This document shows positions 33,790 through 42,599 of a stretch of DNA of 64,000 nucleotides, piece after piece. The stretch's first letter is position 1. Each line of letters opens with the position of its first letter. Below the pieces are notes generated by a model. It saw nothing but the letters and a program-made list of their open reading frames with translations. It searched no databases and was not told the origin of the DNA. The DNA comes from Deltaproteobacteria bacterium (GTDB lineage Bacteria > Desulfobacterota > GWC2-55-46): the NCBI GenBank assembly GCA_019912665.1, contig JAIOIE010000018.1:62001-126000 (forward strand). Reading direction: 5' to 3'. A program made the position numbers and the translations under genes.

Positions 33790-35367
33790 ATGCCTGCAGA
33801 AACCGACAACTACGCCACCATACTAATTGAACTCATAAAGGCTGTCAAGATGCACAATTTCTATCCGCAGGGGCATCCTCAGCTCGAGTCCGTAATCGAA
33901 AAATCCTTCCTGCACCTTAAAAAAAGCATAGACAAGACAGGCGAGCTCAAGTGGCGCGTTGACCAGCGCGGCTTTTATTTCGGCAAGGTCCCCTTCGGCG
34001 CCGGGAACCCCGAGATAGGCGCAATGGCCAAGAAGCTCTTCTTCAGGAAAGTAAAGGAGATAGCCTTCACGCCTGGGCTCAGGCCGTCGGACTTGAAGGT
34101 GTTCATATCCGCGGTGAACACTGAGCCCGAGGAGATACAGGCCGGTGGAGGCGTCGAAGCTTTCTTCGCTCGTCACGGCATAGAAGGCATCCTCCTAAAC
34201 GAGCAGCACTACGAAGACATAAAAAAGCTCAAGGCCGAGCTTAAGGATAAGGAAGAGGAAAAGGCCGTCACCGACGACCATGCGAAGAAGGCCGGAGCCT
34301 CCGAACAAAGCAAGAAGGAAGAAGAAGAAAAGAAGCAGGAAGAGGTCCGGGATGAGCCGCTTCACGAGCTCGTTACCCGGCTTAAGGCCGAGGACGACCC
34401 GATAAGGTATAACGACCTCGCCGTTAGGATAAGGGAAAAGCTGGAACTCCTCCTCATCGACGGGAAGACGGACGAGGCTTTTCCGGTCCTCATCGTCTTC
34501 CACGAGCATTCGGAAAAGCATTCCGGGAAGAGCGACGCGATAGTGGAGGCCGCCCTTGAAAAACTCAAGGGGCTTCTGACTCCGGAGACCCGCAAGTATC
34601 TCGCTGCCAAAGCCGGCTCTAACGACGAGGCAAACCGGTGGGCGGTGCAAGGAATGCTCCTCGCGGCGGGCTCGGACGGCGCCAATGCGCTCCTGGACGA
34701 AATAATAACCGCCCCGGAGGCGGCGGCAAGGAGAAACCTCTTTAACGCCCTCGTGCTCTTCGGGCCGGAGCTCCGCCCGCTTGCCGAGGCCAGGCTGGAG
34801 CACCCGGAATGGTACGTCACAAGGCAGATGGCCGCGCTCCTGGGCGAGATAGGCGGCGAGGAGGCCCTGCCAGCGCTTGAGGCCGCGTACAACAACCCCG
34901 AGCCGCGCGTGAAAAAAGAGGTACTTAAGAGCATGGTCAAGATAGGCGGCGGCCGCGTAACCGATTTCATGGTCAAGGTGCTTAGCGAAGACGACCAGTC
35001 CATAGTCGCTCAGGCCATAATCTCGCTCGGGGCGTTGAAAGACGCCTCGGCAGTTGACGCGCTCAAGGACATAGCTTTCAAGCGGGAAGGTTTTGCCGAG
35101 CCCTCCGATGCCGCGAAGGAGGCTGTAAAGGCCCTCGGCATGATAGGCGACCCGAAAGCGGTCCCGCACTTGAGGAAGATACTCTCCAGGAAGGTCTGGT
35201 TCGGCAGGAAAGCGAACGAGGAGATGCGCTCCATGGCCGCCCTGTCCCTCGGCATGATAGGCACCCCCGAGGCGATAGAGGCGGTGGAAGACGTTTTCGC
35301 CCACTCGGCAGGCGAGCTCTTCATGGCTTGCAAGCGGGTCCTTGACGGAAGAGGTAAAGAGAGATGA
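33790..35367 (+). CDS. HEAT-repeat protein with N-terminal YPxGHP module
   Basis: A 525-residue protein. The N-terminal 150 residues form a module starting with IKAVKMHNFYPQGHPQL that reappears in the next gene. A strongly charged Lys/Glu linker follows (about 150-215). From about 270 to the end there are HEAT-like repeats (LLGEIGGEEALPALEAAYNNPEPRVKKE and ALGMIGDPKAVPHL give the pattern). It has no enzymatic motif and is probably a scaffold. The start at 33790 is chosen because the promoter start point lies at about 33767 and AGGGAA precedes the ATG; an ATG at 33775 is possible. The stop overlaps the HD-GYP start (ATGA). Confidence 0.85.
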   Translation: MPAETDNYATILIELIKAVKMHNFYPQGHPQLESVIEKSFLHLKKSIDKTGELKWRVDQRGFYFGKVPFGAGNPEIGAMAKKLFFRKVKEIAFTPGLRPSDLKVFISAVNTEPEEIQAGGGVEAFFARHGIEGILLNEQHYEDIKKLKAELKDKEEEKAVTDDHAKKAGASEQSKKEEEEKKQEEVRDEPLHELVTRLKAEDDPIRYNDLAVRIREKLELLLIDGKTDEAFPVLIVFHEHSEKHSGKSDAIVEAALEKLKGLLTPETRKYLAAKAGSNDEANRWAVQGMLLAAGSDGANALLDEIITAPEAAARRNLFNALVLFGPELRPLAEARLEHPEWYVTRQMAALLGEIGGEEALPALEAAYNNPEPRVKKEVLKSMVKIGGGRVTDFMVKVLSEDDQSIVAQAIISLGALKDASAVDALKDIAFKREGFAEPSDAAKEAVKALGMIGDPKAVPHLRKILSRKVWFGRKANEEMRSMAALSLGMIGTPEAIEAVEDVFAHSAGELFMACKRVLDGRGKER

Positions 35368-36698
35368 ACGGAGATAACAGGGAAAACATTCTCAAAAACA
35401 TCAACGCGGCGCTCAAGAGCAGGAAGCTTTACCCGGCAGGCCACCCGGCGACCACCGCTCCGGTGGCGAAGACCTACGCCCTGCTCGTAGACGAGCTGCA
35501 ATCCAGGAACAATCTGGTTATCGCCCTGGTGAACGAGGCGCTCCTCTACGAGGAGGACTTCATCCAGGACGCCGAGAAGCTCTACGCCGACCTAATCCAG
35601 CACATGGGAGCGAAGAACATCGACGCCCTCATCTTCGAGAAAGGGCTTTCGGAGAAGGAGATGGGCTCGCTCTTCGAGATAATGGCCGGCGCCGACATAA
35701 AGGGCGCGGAGCTCCAGAATGAGATGTACAACAAGGGCGTTACCCACATAACGCTCAAGTCCATGCCCATTGGCAAGCGGAACATTCTCGAGATATACAA
35801 CGGAGCGGTCGAGGTCGTAAAGAACGTCATGGGCGAGGTCCGGATGGGGAAGATCCCCAAATCCGAGCCCGTCGAGAGCATCATAGGCGAGATGACGGAC
35901 TCGGTCCTATCGGACCCGAACGCCATGATCGGGCTTACGATGATAAAGAACTACGACAACTACCTTTACAACCATTCGGTGAACGTCTCCATCCTGTCCC
36001 TTTCGCTCGCGAAGTTCATGGGTCTTTCGGACCAGGAAGTACACGACGCGGGGGTCGGCGCGCTACTCCATGACATCGGCAAGACCGGCGTCTCCGAGCA
36101 GATAATAAGGAAGCCCGGTGGGCTCAGTTCCGAGGAATGGGAGAAGATAAAAGAGCACCCTCTGCTCGGCTCGAACATCATAAAGAGGATGGCGGGGATG
36201 AACGAGGCGGTCGGCAGGATCATATACGAGCACCATATAAAGTACGACCACTCGGGCTACCCGCAGACCACCTCGAGCCTCCATCCCCTGAGCCAGATAA
36301 TCTGCATATGCGACGCCTATGACGCGCTCACGACCTTAAGGGTCTACCAGAAGCCGCACGACCCGTCCGAGGCCATACGGATACTCACGAACTTCTCGGG
36401 CAAGCACTTCAACCCCGAGACGTTGAGCGCGTTCGTCCGCATGATGGGCGTCTACCCCGTGGGCACAATGGTAAGGCTTTCGTCGAACGAGGTCGGCGTG
36501 GTAAAGAAGCTCAACCAGGACGCCCCGGAAAGGCCGGTAGTGAAGGTGCTCTACGGGAGCGACGGCGTGGAGGCTGCATCTCCTTACGAGCTCGATCTCC
36601 TCTCGAACAGCTCCCTTGATATAGTCACGAACGTGAACCCTTCCTTTACGGCTACCGACCTCGAATCCTTTTTCGAGAGGGAGGCGACGGAGGGCTGA
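35364..36698 (+). CDS. HD-GYP domain protein (putative c-di-GMP phosphodiesterase)
   Basis: A 444-residue protein. Residues 1-145 repeat the N-terminal module of the preceding HEAT protein (LKSRKLYPAGHP, DALIFEKGLSEKEM). Residues 190-375 form an HD-GYP domain with NHSVNVS, LLHDIGKTG, HPLLG, YEHHIKYDHSGYP and DAYDALT, so all metal ligands are present and c-di-GMP hydrolysis is plausible. The C-terminal 80 residues have a small beta domain (VGTMVRLSSNEVGVV) seen in many HD-GYP proteins. It is coupled to the HEAT gene, which suggests a shared signal and complex. Confidence 0.92.
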   Translation: MNGDNRENILKNINAALKSRKLYPAGHPATTAPVAKTYALLVDELQSRNNLVIALVNEALLYEEDFIQDAEKLYADLIQHMGAKNIDALIFEKGLSEKEMGSLFEIMAGADIKGAELQNEMYNKGVTHITLKSMPIGKRNILEIYNGAVEVVKNVMGEVRMGKIPKSEPVESIIGEMTDSVLSDPNAMIGLTMIKNYDNYLYNHSVNVSILSLSLAKFMGLSDQEVHDAGVGALLHDIGKTGVSEQIIRKPGGLSSEEWEKIKEHPLLGSNIIKRMAGMNEAVGRIIYEHHIKYDHSGYPQTTSSLHPLSQIICICDAYDALTTLRVYQKPHDPSEAIRILTNFSGKHFNPETLSAFVRMMGVYPVGTMVRLSSNEVGVVKKLNQDAPERPVVKVLYGSDGVEAASPYELDLLSNSSLDIVTNVNPSFTATDLESFFEREATEG

Positions 36699-36720
36699 TT
36701 CCGTATCGCGGCATAAATAA

Positions 36721-36752
36721 AAAAAGGCAAGCCGGGCGGCTTGCCTTTTTTT
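36721..36752. terminator. Bidirectional terminator between convergent genes
   Basis: AAAAAGGCAAGCC, loop GGGC, GGCTTGCCTTTTT with a T-run, placed between the HD-GYP stop and the stop of the minus-strand HEAT gene. The A-run and T-run serve both strands. Confidence 0.9.
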
Positions 36753-36770
36753 TACATTTATACGATGGCC

Positions 36771-37334
36771 TTATCTGTCCATCACCCCGAGCCCCCTGAG
36801 GGCAATCGACTTCATCTTCAGGTTGCCGTTCTTCGCAAAGTGCAGTAGCGCGTCTTCGGCTCTCTTGTCACCTATCATCGAGACCGCTTCGAGAGCGCGC
36901 TCCACCACACCCGGGTCCTTGTGCTTGAGCGCGTGCACCAGCGGGCCGAGGAGCCTCTGGTCCCTGAACCCGGAGAGCGATTCGATAGCGGCCCTGACCA
37001 CTACTTCGTTCTCGTCCTTAAGGGCCTCTACAAGGGCCTGAAGGGTCGAGTGGTCGCCGAGAGAGCCCAGCGCCCTCGCCGCAGCGGCCCTGACGTCCTC
37101 TGAAGCGTCCTTCAGGGCTCCCGTAAGCGCCCCGGCTATTTGCGGGCCCCTCAAGTCGGAGAGCGCGTAGATGACTCGTATCTTCTCGAGCATGGCCCCC
37201 GCGGAGAGCTTTCTAAGGAGCTCTTCGAGCCTGTCTCTCGCCTGGAGCTTCTCAAGCGCCCACGCGGCCGATTTCCTGACCTCCTCGTCGGCCTCCTTTA
37301 GCGCGCCGATGAGTACCTCTTTACGCCTGTCCAT
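36771..37334 (-). CDS. Small HEAT-repeat protein
   Basis: A 187-residue protein made entirely of HEAT/PBS-lyase-like repeats of about 30 residues (VRKSAAWALEKL, VRAAAARALGSLGD, VVRAAIESLSGF, VVERALEAVSMIGD). There is no signal peptide. Such solenoids mediate protein-protein contacts. It is separated by 25 bases from trmFO, which precedes it in transcription, so it may share that transcript. A functional link to the HEAT/HD-GYP operon on the other strand is possible but only inferred. Confidence 0.88.
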   Translation of the reverse strand: MDRRKEVLIGALKEADEEVRKSAAWALEKLQARDRLEELLRKLSAGAMLEKIRVIYALSDLRGPQIAGALTGALKDASEDVRAAAARALGSLGDHSTLQALVEALKDENEVVVRAAIESLSGFRDQRLLGPLVHALKHKDPGVVERALEAVSMIGDKRAEDALLHFAKNGNLKMKSIALRGLGVMDR

Positions 37335-37359
37335 GCGCTAATCTATATCAGAACGGAAA

Positions 37360-38652
37360 TCAAGTTGCAAGGGTTACGTCAGCCCACCTTGAGAAGTCCT
37401 CTATCGCCCTAGCGGCCTGCATCTCCCTCCTAGTCTTGCCCTCTATATATGGAAGGAGGCCCATATTGGCGTTCATGGGGGAGAACTCCCCTTCCTTTCC
37501 GGAGATGTAACGCATGAGCGCGCCCGAAATGGTAGTTTCTGGCGGGCAGACTAGCGGAAGCCCCCTTGCGGATCTCAGCGCGTTTATCCCCGCCAGGGCC
37601 CCTGACATGGCGGATTCCACGTAGCCTTCAACGCCGGTAATCTGCCCCGCGAAGAAGAGCCCCGGGGATTTCTTGAGCTCCTCGCCGCATGAGAGGAGCC
37701 TCGGGGAGTCCAGATAGCTATTTCTGTGGAGCTTCCCCAGCCTCGCGAACTCCGCCTTTTCGAGCGCTGGTATCATCCTGAATATTCTTTTCTGCTCCGG
37801 GTACGCGAGCCTCGTCTGGAAGCCGACCATATTATAGAGCGTGCCGTCCCTGTTCTCGCGCCTTAGCTGCACGACCGCAAAGGGCCTCTTTCCTGTCCTG
37901 GGGTCTATAAGGCCGACCGGCCGCATGGGGCCGAAGAGGAGGGTCCTGGGGCCCCTCTCGGCCATGGCCTCGATGGGCATGCAGGCCTCGAAGCTTTCCA
38001 TCTTCTCGAACTCGCGCGCCCTGGCCCTGTCCGCCTTTACAAGCTCTGCATAGAAGGCCTCGTACTCGCCCTCGCTAAGGGGGCAGTTGATGTAATCGCC
38101 CCCGCCCTTCCCGTAGCGTGAGGCGAGAAAGGCGCGTTCCATGTCAATCGATTCCGCATACATTATCGGCGCGACCGCGTCATAGAAATTGAGCCCTTTG
38201 CCTACGAGCCCCTCAAGCGCCGTTGCAAATGCGTCAGAGGTGAGCGGGCCTGTCGCCACGACCAGCGGACGGTCTTCCGGCAGTTCCTTTACCTCTCCCC
38301 TTTCCACTTGCACACCGGCCCGCTGAAGCTCGGAAGTTACGAATTCCGAAAAAGCGCTCCTGTCGACCGCCAGGGTCTTCCCCGCAGGCACACTCGTCGC
38401 CTCGGCGGCCCTTATTATGAGAGAGTCGATTGCGCGCAGCTCGGACTTCAGCACCCCCGAGGCGTTATCAAGGCTGTCGGATTTAAGGGAGTTGCTGCAG
38501 ACAAGCTCGGCCAGGGTGGGCAGGTTGTGCGCGGGAGAGAACCTATCCGGCTTCATCTCGCGGATGACGGCCTTCCCGCCGAGCCTCGATACCTGCCACG
38601 CGGCCTCGCACCCGGCAAGCCCGCCGCCTATTATGGTGATATTCCCGCTCAC
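37360..38652 (-). CDS. trmFO: tRNA m5U54 methyltransferase TrmFO
   Basis: A 430-residue FAD- and folate-dependent enzyme that makes m5U54 in the tRNA T-loop. The N terminus has the FAD-binding ITIIGGGLAGCEAAWQ. Other family marks are CSNSLKSD, GPLTSD, YDAVAPI, and FFAGQITGVEGYVESAMSG. Start: the GTG at 38652 follows GGGGAGGG; longer frames add residues before the Rossmann motif. It is divergent from the acylphosphatase gene. Confidence 0.95.
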   Translation of the reverse strand: MSGNITIIGGGLAGCEAAWQVSRLGGKAVIREMKPDRFSPAHNLPTLAELVCSNSLKSDSLDNASGVLKSELRAIDSLIIRAAEATSVPAGKTLAVDRSAFSEFVTSELQRAGVQVERGEVKELPEDRPLVVATGPLTSDAFATALEGLVGKGLNFYDAVAPIMYAESIDMERAFLASRYGKGGGDYINCPLSEGEYEAFYAELVKADRARAREFEKMESFEACMPIEAMAERGPRTLLFGPMRPVGLIDPRTGKRPFAVVQLRRENRDGTLYNMVGFQTRLAYPEQKRIFRMIPALEKAEFARLGKLHRNSYLDSPRLLSCGEELKKSPGLFFAGQITGVEGYVESAMSGALAGINALRSARGLPLVCPPETTISGALMRYISGKEGEFSPMNANMGLLPYIEGKTRREMQAARAIEDFSRWADVTLAT

Positions 38653-38772
38653 ATGCCCTCCCCTGCCATTCAATTATAGTAACCCCCTGCCCTCTCCTCT
38701 TCAAGCCCATTTATGAGAGCACGCCCCCCACGGGCACTTGCGGCCCGCGTTTTTTTGTGATAGCTTCTCAAA

Positions 38773-39069
38773 ATGGACAGGATGGTAAGGGCCCGCGTAG
38801 TCATAGAAGGCCGCGTGCAGGGAGTAGCCTTCCGCGCGAGCATGGTCGAGGAAGCAAGACTCCACGGCGTAGCCGGATGGGTAAAGAACAACCCTGACGG
38901 CACGGTCGAGGCCGTGGTCGAGGGCAAGGAAGGGCCGGTAGGCAAAGTGCTCGAATGGTGCCGCCAGGGACCGCCGCTTGCGCGAGTCGACGATGTGCGC
39001 CTGAATTGGGAACCGTTCAAGAACGAATTCGACGATTTTACAGCCCTTACTAGATACAGCACATATTGA
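38773..39069 (+). CDS. acyP: Acylphosphatase
   Basis: A 98-residue acylphosphatase. The phosphate-binding loop GRVQGVAFR and catalytic Asn in GWVKNNPDGTVE are intact, followed by VEAVVEG and a C-terminal block. It hydrolyses acyl phosphates such as carbamoyl and 1,3-bisphosphoglyceryl phosphate. The lipoprotein gene starts 22 bases downstream, so the two are probably cotranscribed. Confidence 0.95.
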   Translation: MDRMVRARVVIEGRVQGVAFRASMVEEARLHGVAGWVKNNPDGTVEAVVEGKEGPVGKVLEWCRQGPPLARVDDVRLNWEPFKNEFDDFTALTRYSTY

Positions 39070-39091
39070 GGACGGAAAGACGAGGCTCGCC

Positions 39092-39697
39092 ATGATAAAA
39101 GACAGAGAGGGGAAAATAAAAACGGCAGGGTTCCGGATGATGGCGTTCCTGCTTGTCCTCCTGGCCGTCGCCTATGGATGCCATCCAAGGCCCAGAGCAG
39201 CCATGTACCTTGCGCCGGACGAAAAGGGGCCCATGGATTACAAAGCCGTGGCAGGGGCCGGAATAATCGAGAACGGCTATATGAAAGTCGCCGCACGCCA
39301 GGTGCGGAAAGGCGAGGAAGGCTCGGCCCTCCTTGCGAGGCTACTGGAGGAAAACTTCATAATAATAGACCTCGTTATCCAGAACACATCCGAAAAGACG
39401 ATAATCTACAAACCGAACCTCACTTCGCTTACGAACGACGCGATGGACTTCCTGAGGCCGCTCGATTATACCGACCTCTATGATTTCGGAGAATTCGACG
39501 CGCTCGATGAGATACGCGGGAGGTTCTACGACCTCGACGTTACGCTAAAGCCCGGCCAGAGGTCCTCGCGACTCCTCATATTCAGGCCCGTATCCAAGAA
39601 CGCAAAAAAGGCCGCCCTCAATATAGACGACTTTTACCTCGGGACCGACACGCTGAGGCTCACCTTCCCATTCTCGTTCAAGGCGCGTACTCTTTGA
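39092..39697 (+). CDS. Putative lipoprotein, unknown function
   Basis: A 201-residue protein with a lipoprotein signal: charged N terminus, hydrophobic core AFLLVLLAVA and lipobox AYGC (Cys near residue 30). The mature part has a beta-rich middle typical of small periplasmic Ig-like domains (IIIDLVIQNTSEKTIIYKP, TLKPGQRSSRLLIF, and a C-terminal LRLTFPFSFKA). No named family is recognised. Its 3' end overlaps the convergent gene at 39678 by 20 bases. Confidence 0.8.
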   Translation: MIKDREGKIKTAGFRMMAFLLVLLAVAYGCHPRPRAAMYLAPDEKGPMDYKAVAGAGIIENGYMKVAARQVRKGEEGSALLARLLEENFIIIDLVIQNTSEKTIIYKPNLTSLTNDAMDFLRPLDYTDLYDFGEFDALDEIRGRFYDLDVTLKPGQRSSRLLIFRPVSKNAKKAALNIDDFYLGTDTLRLTFPFSFKARTL

Positions 39698-39980
39698 CCT
39701 TATCCGCGCTTTTATCCACGGCCTGCTTTGTCTTCTCTATCGTCTTCTGGACGGCCCCCTTGGCGTTTTCGGCCTTTTCCTTGACCGTTTCGGCCGTATC
39801 TGTTATGGCCTCCCTTGCCTCCCTTGCCGTGTGCTTAAGCCCCTCCTCGTACTTCTCAAGCCTTGCCCCCGCCTCTTCGGTCTTGCTGCCTGCGAGCCTC
39901 AAATACCCAGGGCCGCCGAAATAGAGGAACGCGGCGATTGCGATTATTCCGAGCAGGAAACCGAACAGCACTTTTTTCAT
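39678..39980 (-). CDS. Small membrane-anchored helical protein (YtxH/apolipoprotein-like)
   Basis: A 100-residue protein with one membrane segment (residues 3-24, VLFGFLLGIIAIAAFLYF) and a long amphipathic helix of repeated charged 11-residue-like units (AREAREAITDTAETVKEKAENA). It resembles YtxH-type stress proteins and lipid-binding helices. Its function is unknown. It is translationally coupled to rsmI (ATGA overlap at 39977-39980). Confidence 0.78.
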   Translation of the reverse strand: MKKVLFGFLLGIIAIAAFLYFGGPGYLRLAGSKTEEAGARLEKYEEGLKHTAREAREAITDTAETVKEKAENAKGAVQKTIEKTKQAVDKSADKVKEYAP

Positions 39981-40813
39981 TCTTTGTCCTCCCTTGATTC
40001 CGCCCTGATCGCGAGGGCCGCCTTATAGACCTCGGCCCTTGGAAGGCCGAAGTCTTTTGCCACGGCCTTTACGGCTTCGTTGAGCTTCGCCCCGGATGAA
40101 AGGAGTGTTTCGAGGGCCGGAATGAAATCACCTTTGGCCTTTTCACGGGTCCGGACGGCTATGGTCACCTCACCTTTTACCTCCCTTTCCCCGAGTTCGT
40201 CCATGACCCTGCTCACATTTCCCCTTATTATCTCCTCGTGCACCTTCGTAAGCTCGCGTCCTATTGCTATTTCCACCTCCCCGAGCGCCTCCATCATTAT
40301 CGCGAGCGTCTTTTTAAGCCTCCGGGGGGATTCGTAAAAAATGTAGGTGTGAGAGCCGGAAAGGCCCGAAAGGAGATCCTTAAGTGCGCCCTCCTTTTCC
40401 GGGAGAAAGCCCTTGAAGGTGAATTCATCGGTTGGAAGCCCCGATACGCTCACGAGTGAGATTATGGCCGAAGGGCCCGGCACTGGCACCACTTCGATAG
40501 CGTTCTCCAGCGCGAGCCTCACGACCCTGAAGCCAGGGTCGGATATTCCGGGCGTGCCCGCGTCAGAGACGAGCGCGACATCCGTTCCTTCCTTTAGCTT
40601 ATCGAGGAGAAGACCCGCCTTCTCCCGTTCATTATGCTCGTGGTAGCTCGTAAGCGGGGTGTCTATCCCGTAATGAGTGAGGAGCTTTCTGGTGTGCCTT
40701 GTGTCCTCGGCCGCTATCAGGCCCGCTTCCTTCAAGACCCTTACTGCCCTGAAGGTCATATCCTCGAGGTTCCCTATCGGGGTAGCGACCACGAAAAGCC
40801 TTCCCTTCCTCAT
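39977..40813 (-). CDS. rsmI: 16S rRNA 2'-O-ribose C1402 methyltransferase RsmI
   Basis: A 278-residue SAM-dependent enzyme of the tetrapyrrole-methylase fold that modifies C1402 of 16S rRNA. Family marks are LFVVATPIGNLEDMTFRA, AEDTRHTRKLL, VALVSDAGTPGISDPG, PGPSA and FYESPRRL. The GREL and KGEV motifs in the second half are also present. It overlaps the ABC-2 permease stop by four bases. Confidence 0.96.
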   Translation of the reverse strand: MRKGRLFVVATPIGNLEDMTFRAVRVLKEAGLIAAEDTRHTRKLLTHYGIDTPLTSYHEHNEREKAGLLLDKLKEGTDVALVSDAGTPGISDPGFRVVRLALENAIEVVPVPGPSAIISLVSVSGLPTDEFTFKGFLPEKEGALKDLLSGLSGSHTYIFYESPRRLKKTLAIMMEALGEVEIAIGRELTKVHEEIIRGNVSRVMDELGEREVKGEVTIAVRTREKAKGDFIPALETLLSSGAKLNEAVKAVAKDFGLPRAEVYKAALAIRAESREDKE

Positions 40814-41571
40814 TTCCTCCTCTCGAAGACAAAGGCCGAAGCGAAGGTAAAGGCGATTGCGAAGACCGAGACGAAGACGATATCAACGAGCATGGGGAAC
40901 TCCGGCGCAAGCCGCCCGGTTCCGGGCAGCAGCACGTGCTTGAAGGAATCAACGCCGTAGCAGAGCGGGTTTACATATGCGAACACCTTTATATACGGCG
41001 GTAGCGACCCTACTGGATATAACGCGCCGCTCAGGAAAAACATCGGAAGCACTATGAAATTCATGATCACGTTAAAGCCTTCGAGCGAGGCAAGGAACGA
41101 GGCGACGAAAAGGCCTAGGGCCGTTATGGCGAGCGCGACGAGGGCCATCAAAATGAGCATGGCGAGAAAATCCAGGACTCCCACCCCGAGCCCGAGGAAT
41201 GGAGCTATTAATAGCAGGGCAGCACCCTGAAATAACGATAGTGTTGTGCCTGAAAGGAGCTTCCCGAATACTATGGTGACCCTTGAGACCGGGGACACCA
41301 GCATCTCCCTCAAGAACCCGAACTCCCTGTCCCAGACGACGGATATGGTCGAGAATATGGAACTGAAGAGTATGGTCATCCCGACTATGCCGGGGAGTAT
41401 GAACTGTATGTACTCGACCTCCTCGGTATCTATGAGCATGGTAAAGCCCGAGCCAACGATGAAAAGCCAGATAAGCGGTCTCGCGGCTGTGACGACGAGC
41501 CTTCCCTTCTGGCGGAAGAACCTCTTGAATTCCCTTAAGGTTATGACGTAAATGGCTTTATATGCTAGCAT
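40810..41571 (-). CDS. ABC-2 type exporter permease
   Basis: A 253-residue integral membrane protein with six predicted helices (for example GIVGMTILFSSIF, LLLIAPFLGLG, LMALVALAITALGLFV, and a C-terminal VDIVFVSVFAIAFTFASAFV). The N-terminal TLREFKRFFRQK and MFFLSGALYPV motif are typical of the ABC2_membrane family. It pairs with the ATPase gene just upstream in the operon and would export a drug, polyketide or polysaccharide; the substrate cannot be told. Confidence 0.9.
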   Translation of the reverse strand: MLAYKAIYVITLREFKRFFRQKGRLVVTAARPLIWLFIVGSGFTMLIDTEEVEYIQFILPGIVGMTILFSSIFSTISVVWDREFGFLREMLVSPVSRVTIVFGKLLSGTTLSLFQGAALLLIAPFLGLGVGVLDFLAMLILMALVALAITALGLFVASFLASLEGFNVIMNFIVLPMFFLSGALYPVGSLPPYIKVFAYVNPLCYGVDSFKHVLLPGTGRLAPEFPMLVDIVFVSVFAIAFTFASAFVFERRK

Positions 41572-41582
41572 TTCCTGACTCG

Positions 41583-42527
41583 CTACCCCCGGAGTCTCTG
41601 TTGTCCGCCGTTCTCCCTTATTTCCCTGCCGGTAAGGTTTATGAAGACGTCCTCCAGGCTCGGCCTCTTCAGGTTCACGGAGACGACGCCCACGGAAAGG
41701 GCCTCGAATAGCCTAGGTATGAACTTCTCGCCGGTCTCTACCGTAAATGCGAGCCCGCCTTCGAGCCGCCTGGGGCTGAGGCCAAATTTGTCGCCTATCT
41801 CGGAGGCGGCGGTCCCGTCGTCGGTCGTCCGGAGGTATATCGTATCGCCCCTCAGCGCCCTCTTGAGCTCATCGGGGCTTCCGCAGGCGATTATCCGGCC
41901 CCTGTCTATTATGGCGATCCTGTCGCAGACCTCGGCCTCTTCCATGTAATGGGTGGTCATGAATACGGTATTGCCCTCGGCCCTTTTAAGGTCCATTATG
42001 AACTCCCAGACATGGCTCCTGGTTTGAGGGTCGAGCCCCAGAGTGGGCTCGTCGAGAAAGAGGACCTTGGGCCTGTGGAGGAGTCCCCGCGCTATCTCAA
42101 GCCGCCTCTTCATGCCGCCCGAGAATTTCCTTACGAGGTCGCCGCTGCGCTCGCTTAAGCCGACCACATCCAATATCTCCCTTATCCGGGCCTCCGCGAG
42201 CCTCTTCTCCATGTTGTACATGTAGCAATGGAACTTGAGGTTCTCGTATGCCGTAAGGTCGTTATCGAGGGTTATCTCCTGGAAAACAAGGCCAATGGAT
42301 GAGCGGACGCGGTGGGCTTCATTCCTGCAGTCGTGCCCGTTCACGAGGGCTGTCCCGGAATCGTAGCCGAGGAGGGTGCAGAGGATGTTTATGGTCGTCG
42401 TCTTTCCCGCGCCGTTAGGTCCGAGAAAGCCGAAGGTCTCGCCCTCCTCCACCTCGAAGGAGACGCCGCTTACGGCCTCGATCCCGTTATACCTCTTTAC
42501 GAGGTCCTTTACCTGGATTATTGACAT
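41583..42527 (-). CDS. ABC-2 exporter ATPase (DrrA-like)
   Basis: A 314-residue ATPase with GPNGAGKTTTIN, Q-loop region, signature FSGGMKRRLEIAR and Walker B VLFLDEPTLGLDPQ. The C-terminal 90 residues include the DrrA-type extension (VETGEKFIPRLFEAL, SLEDVFINLTG). The first gene of an ATPase-permease-rsmI-YtxH-like cluster, eleven bases from the permease. Confidence 0.93.
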   Translation of the reverse strand: MSIIQVKDLVKRYNGIEAVSGVSFEVEEGETFGFLGPNGAGKTTTINILCTLLGYDSGTALVNGHDCRNEAHRVRSSIGLVFQEITLDNDLTAYENLKFHCYMYNMEKRLAEARIREILDVVGLSERSGDLVRKFSGGMKRRLEIARGLLHRPKVLFLDEPTLGLDPQTRSHVWEFIMDLKRAEGNTVFMTTHYMEEAEVCDRIAIIDRGRIIACGSPDELKRALRGDTIYLRTTDDGTAASEIGDKFGLSPRRLEGGLAFTVETGEKFIPRLFEALSVGVVSVNLKRPSLEDVFINLTGREIRENGGQQRLRG

Positions 42528-42599
42528 TGATTGAACGCACCCGCCGAATATCCGGCGGATTATAACATAAATCCCGGGGTAAGGTCGGATTTATTAGCT

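Noticed and set aside
34195-35304. A 369-codon open frame on the minus strand inside the HEAT gene
   Set aside because: It is antisense to a well-supported gene, is caused by high GC codon bias, lacks a ribosome-binding site and encodes a Tyr/Arg/Leu-rich sequence with no family character.
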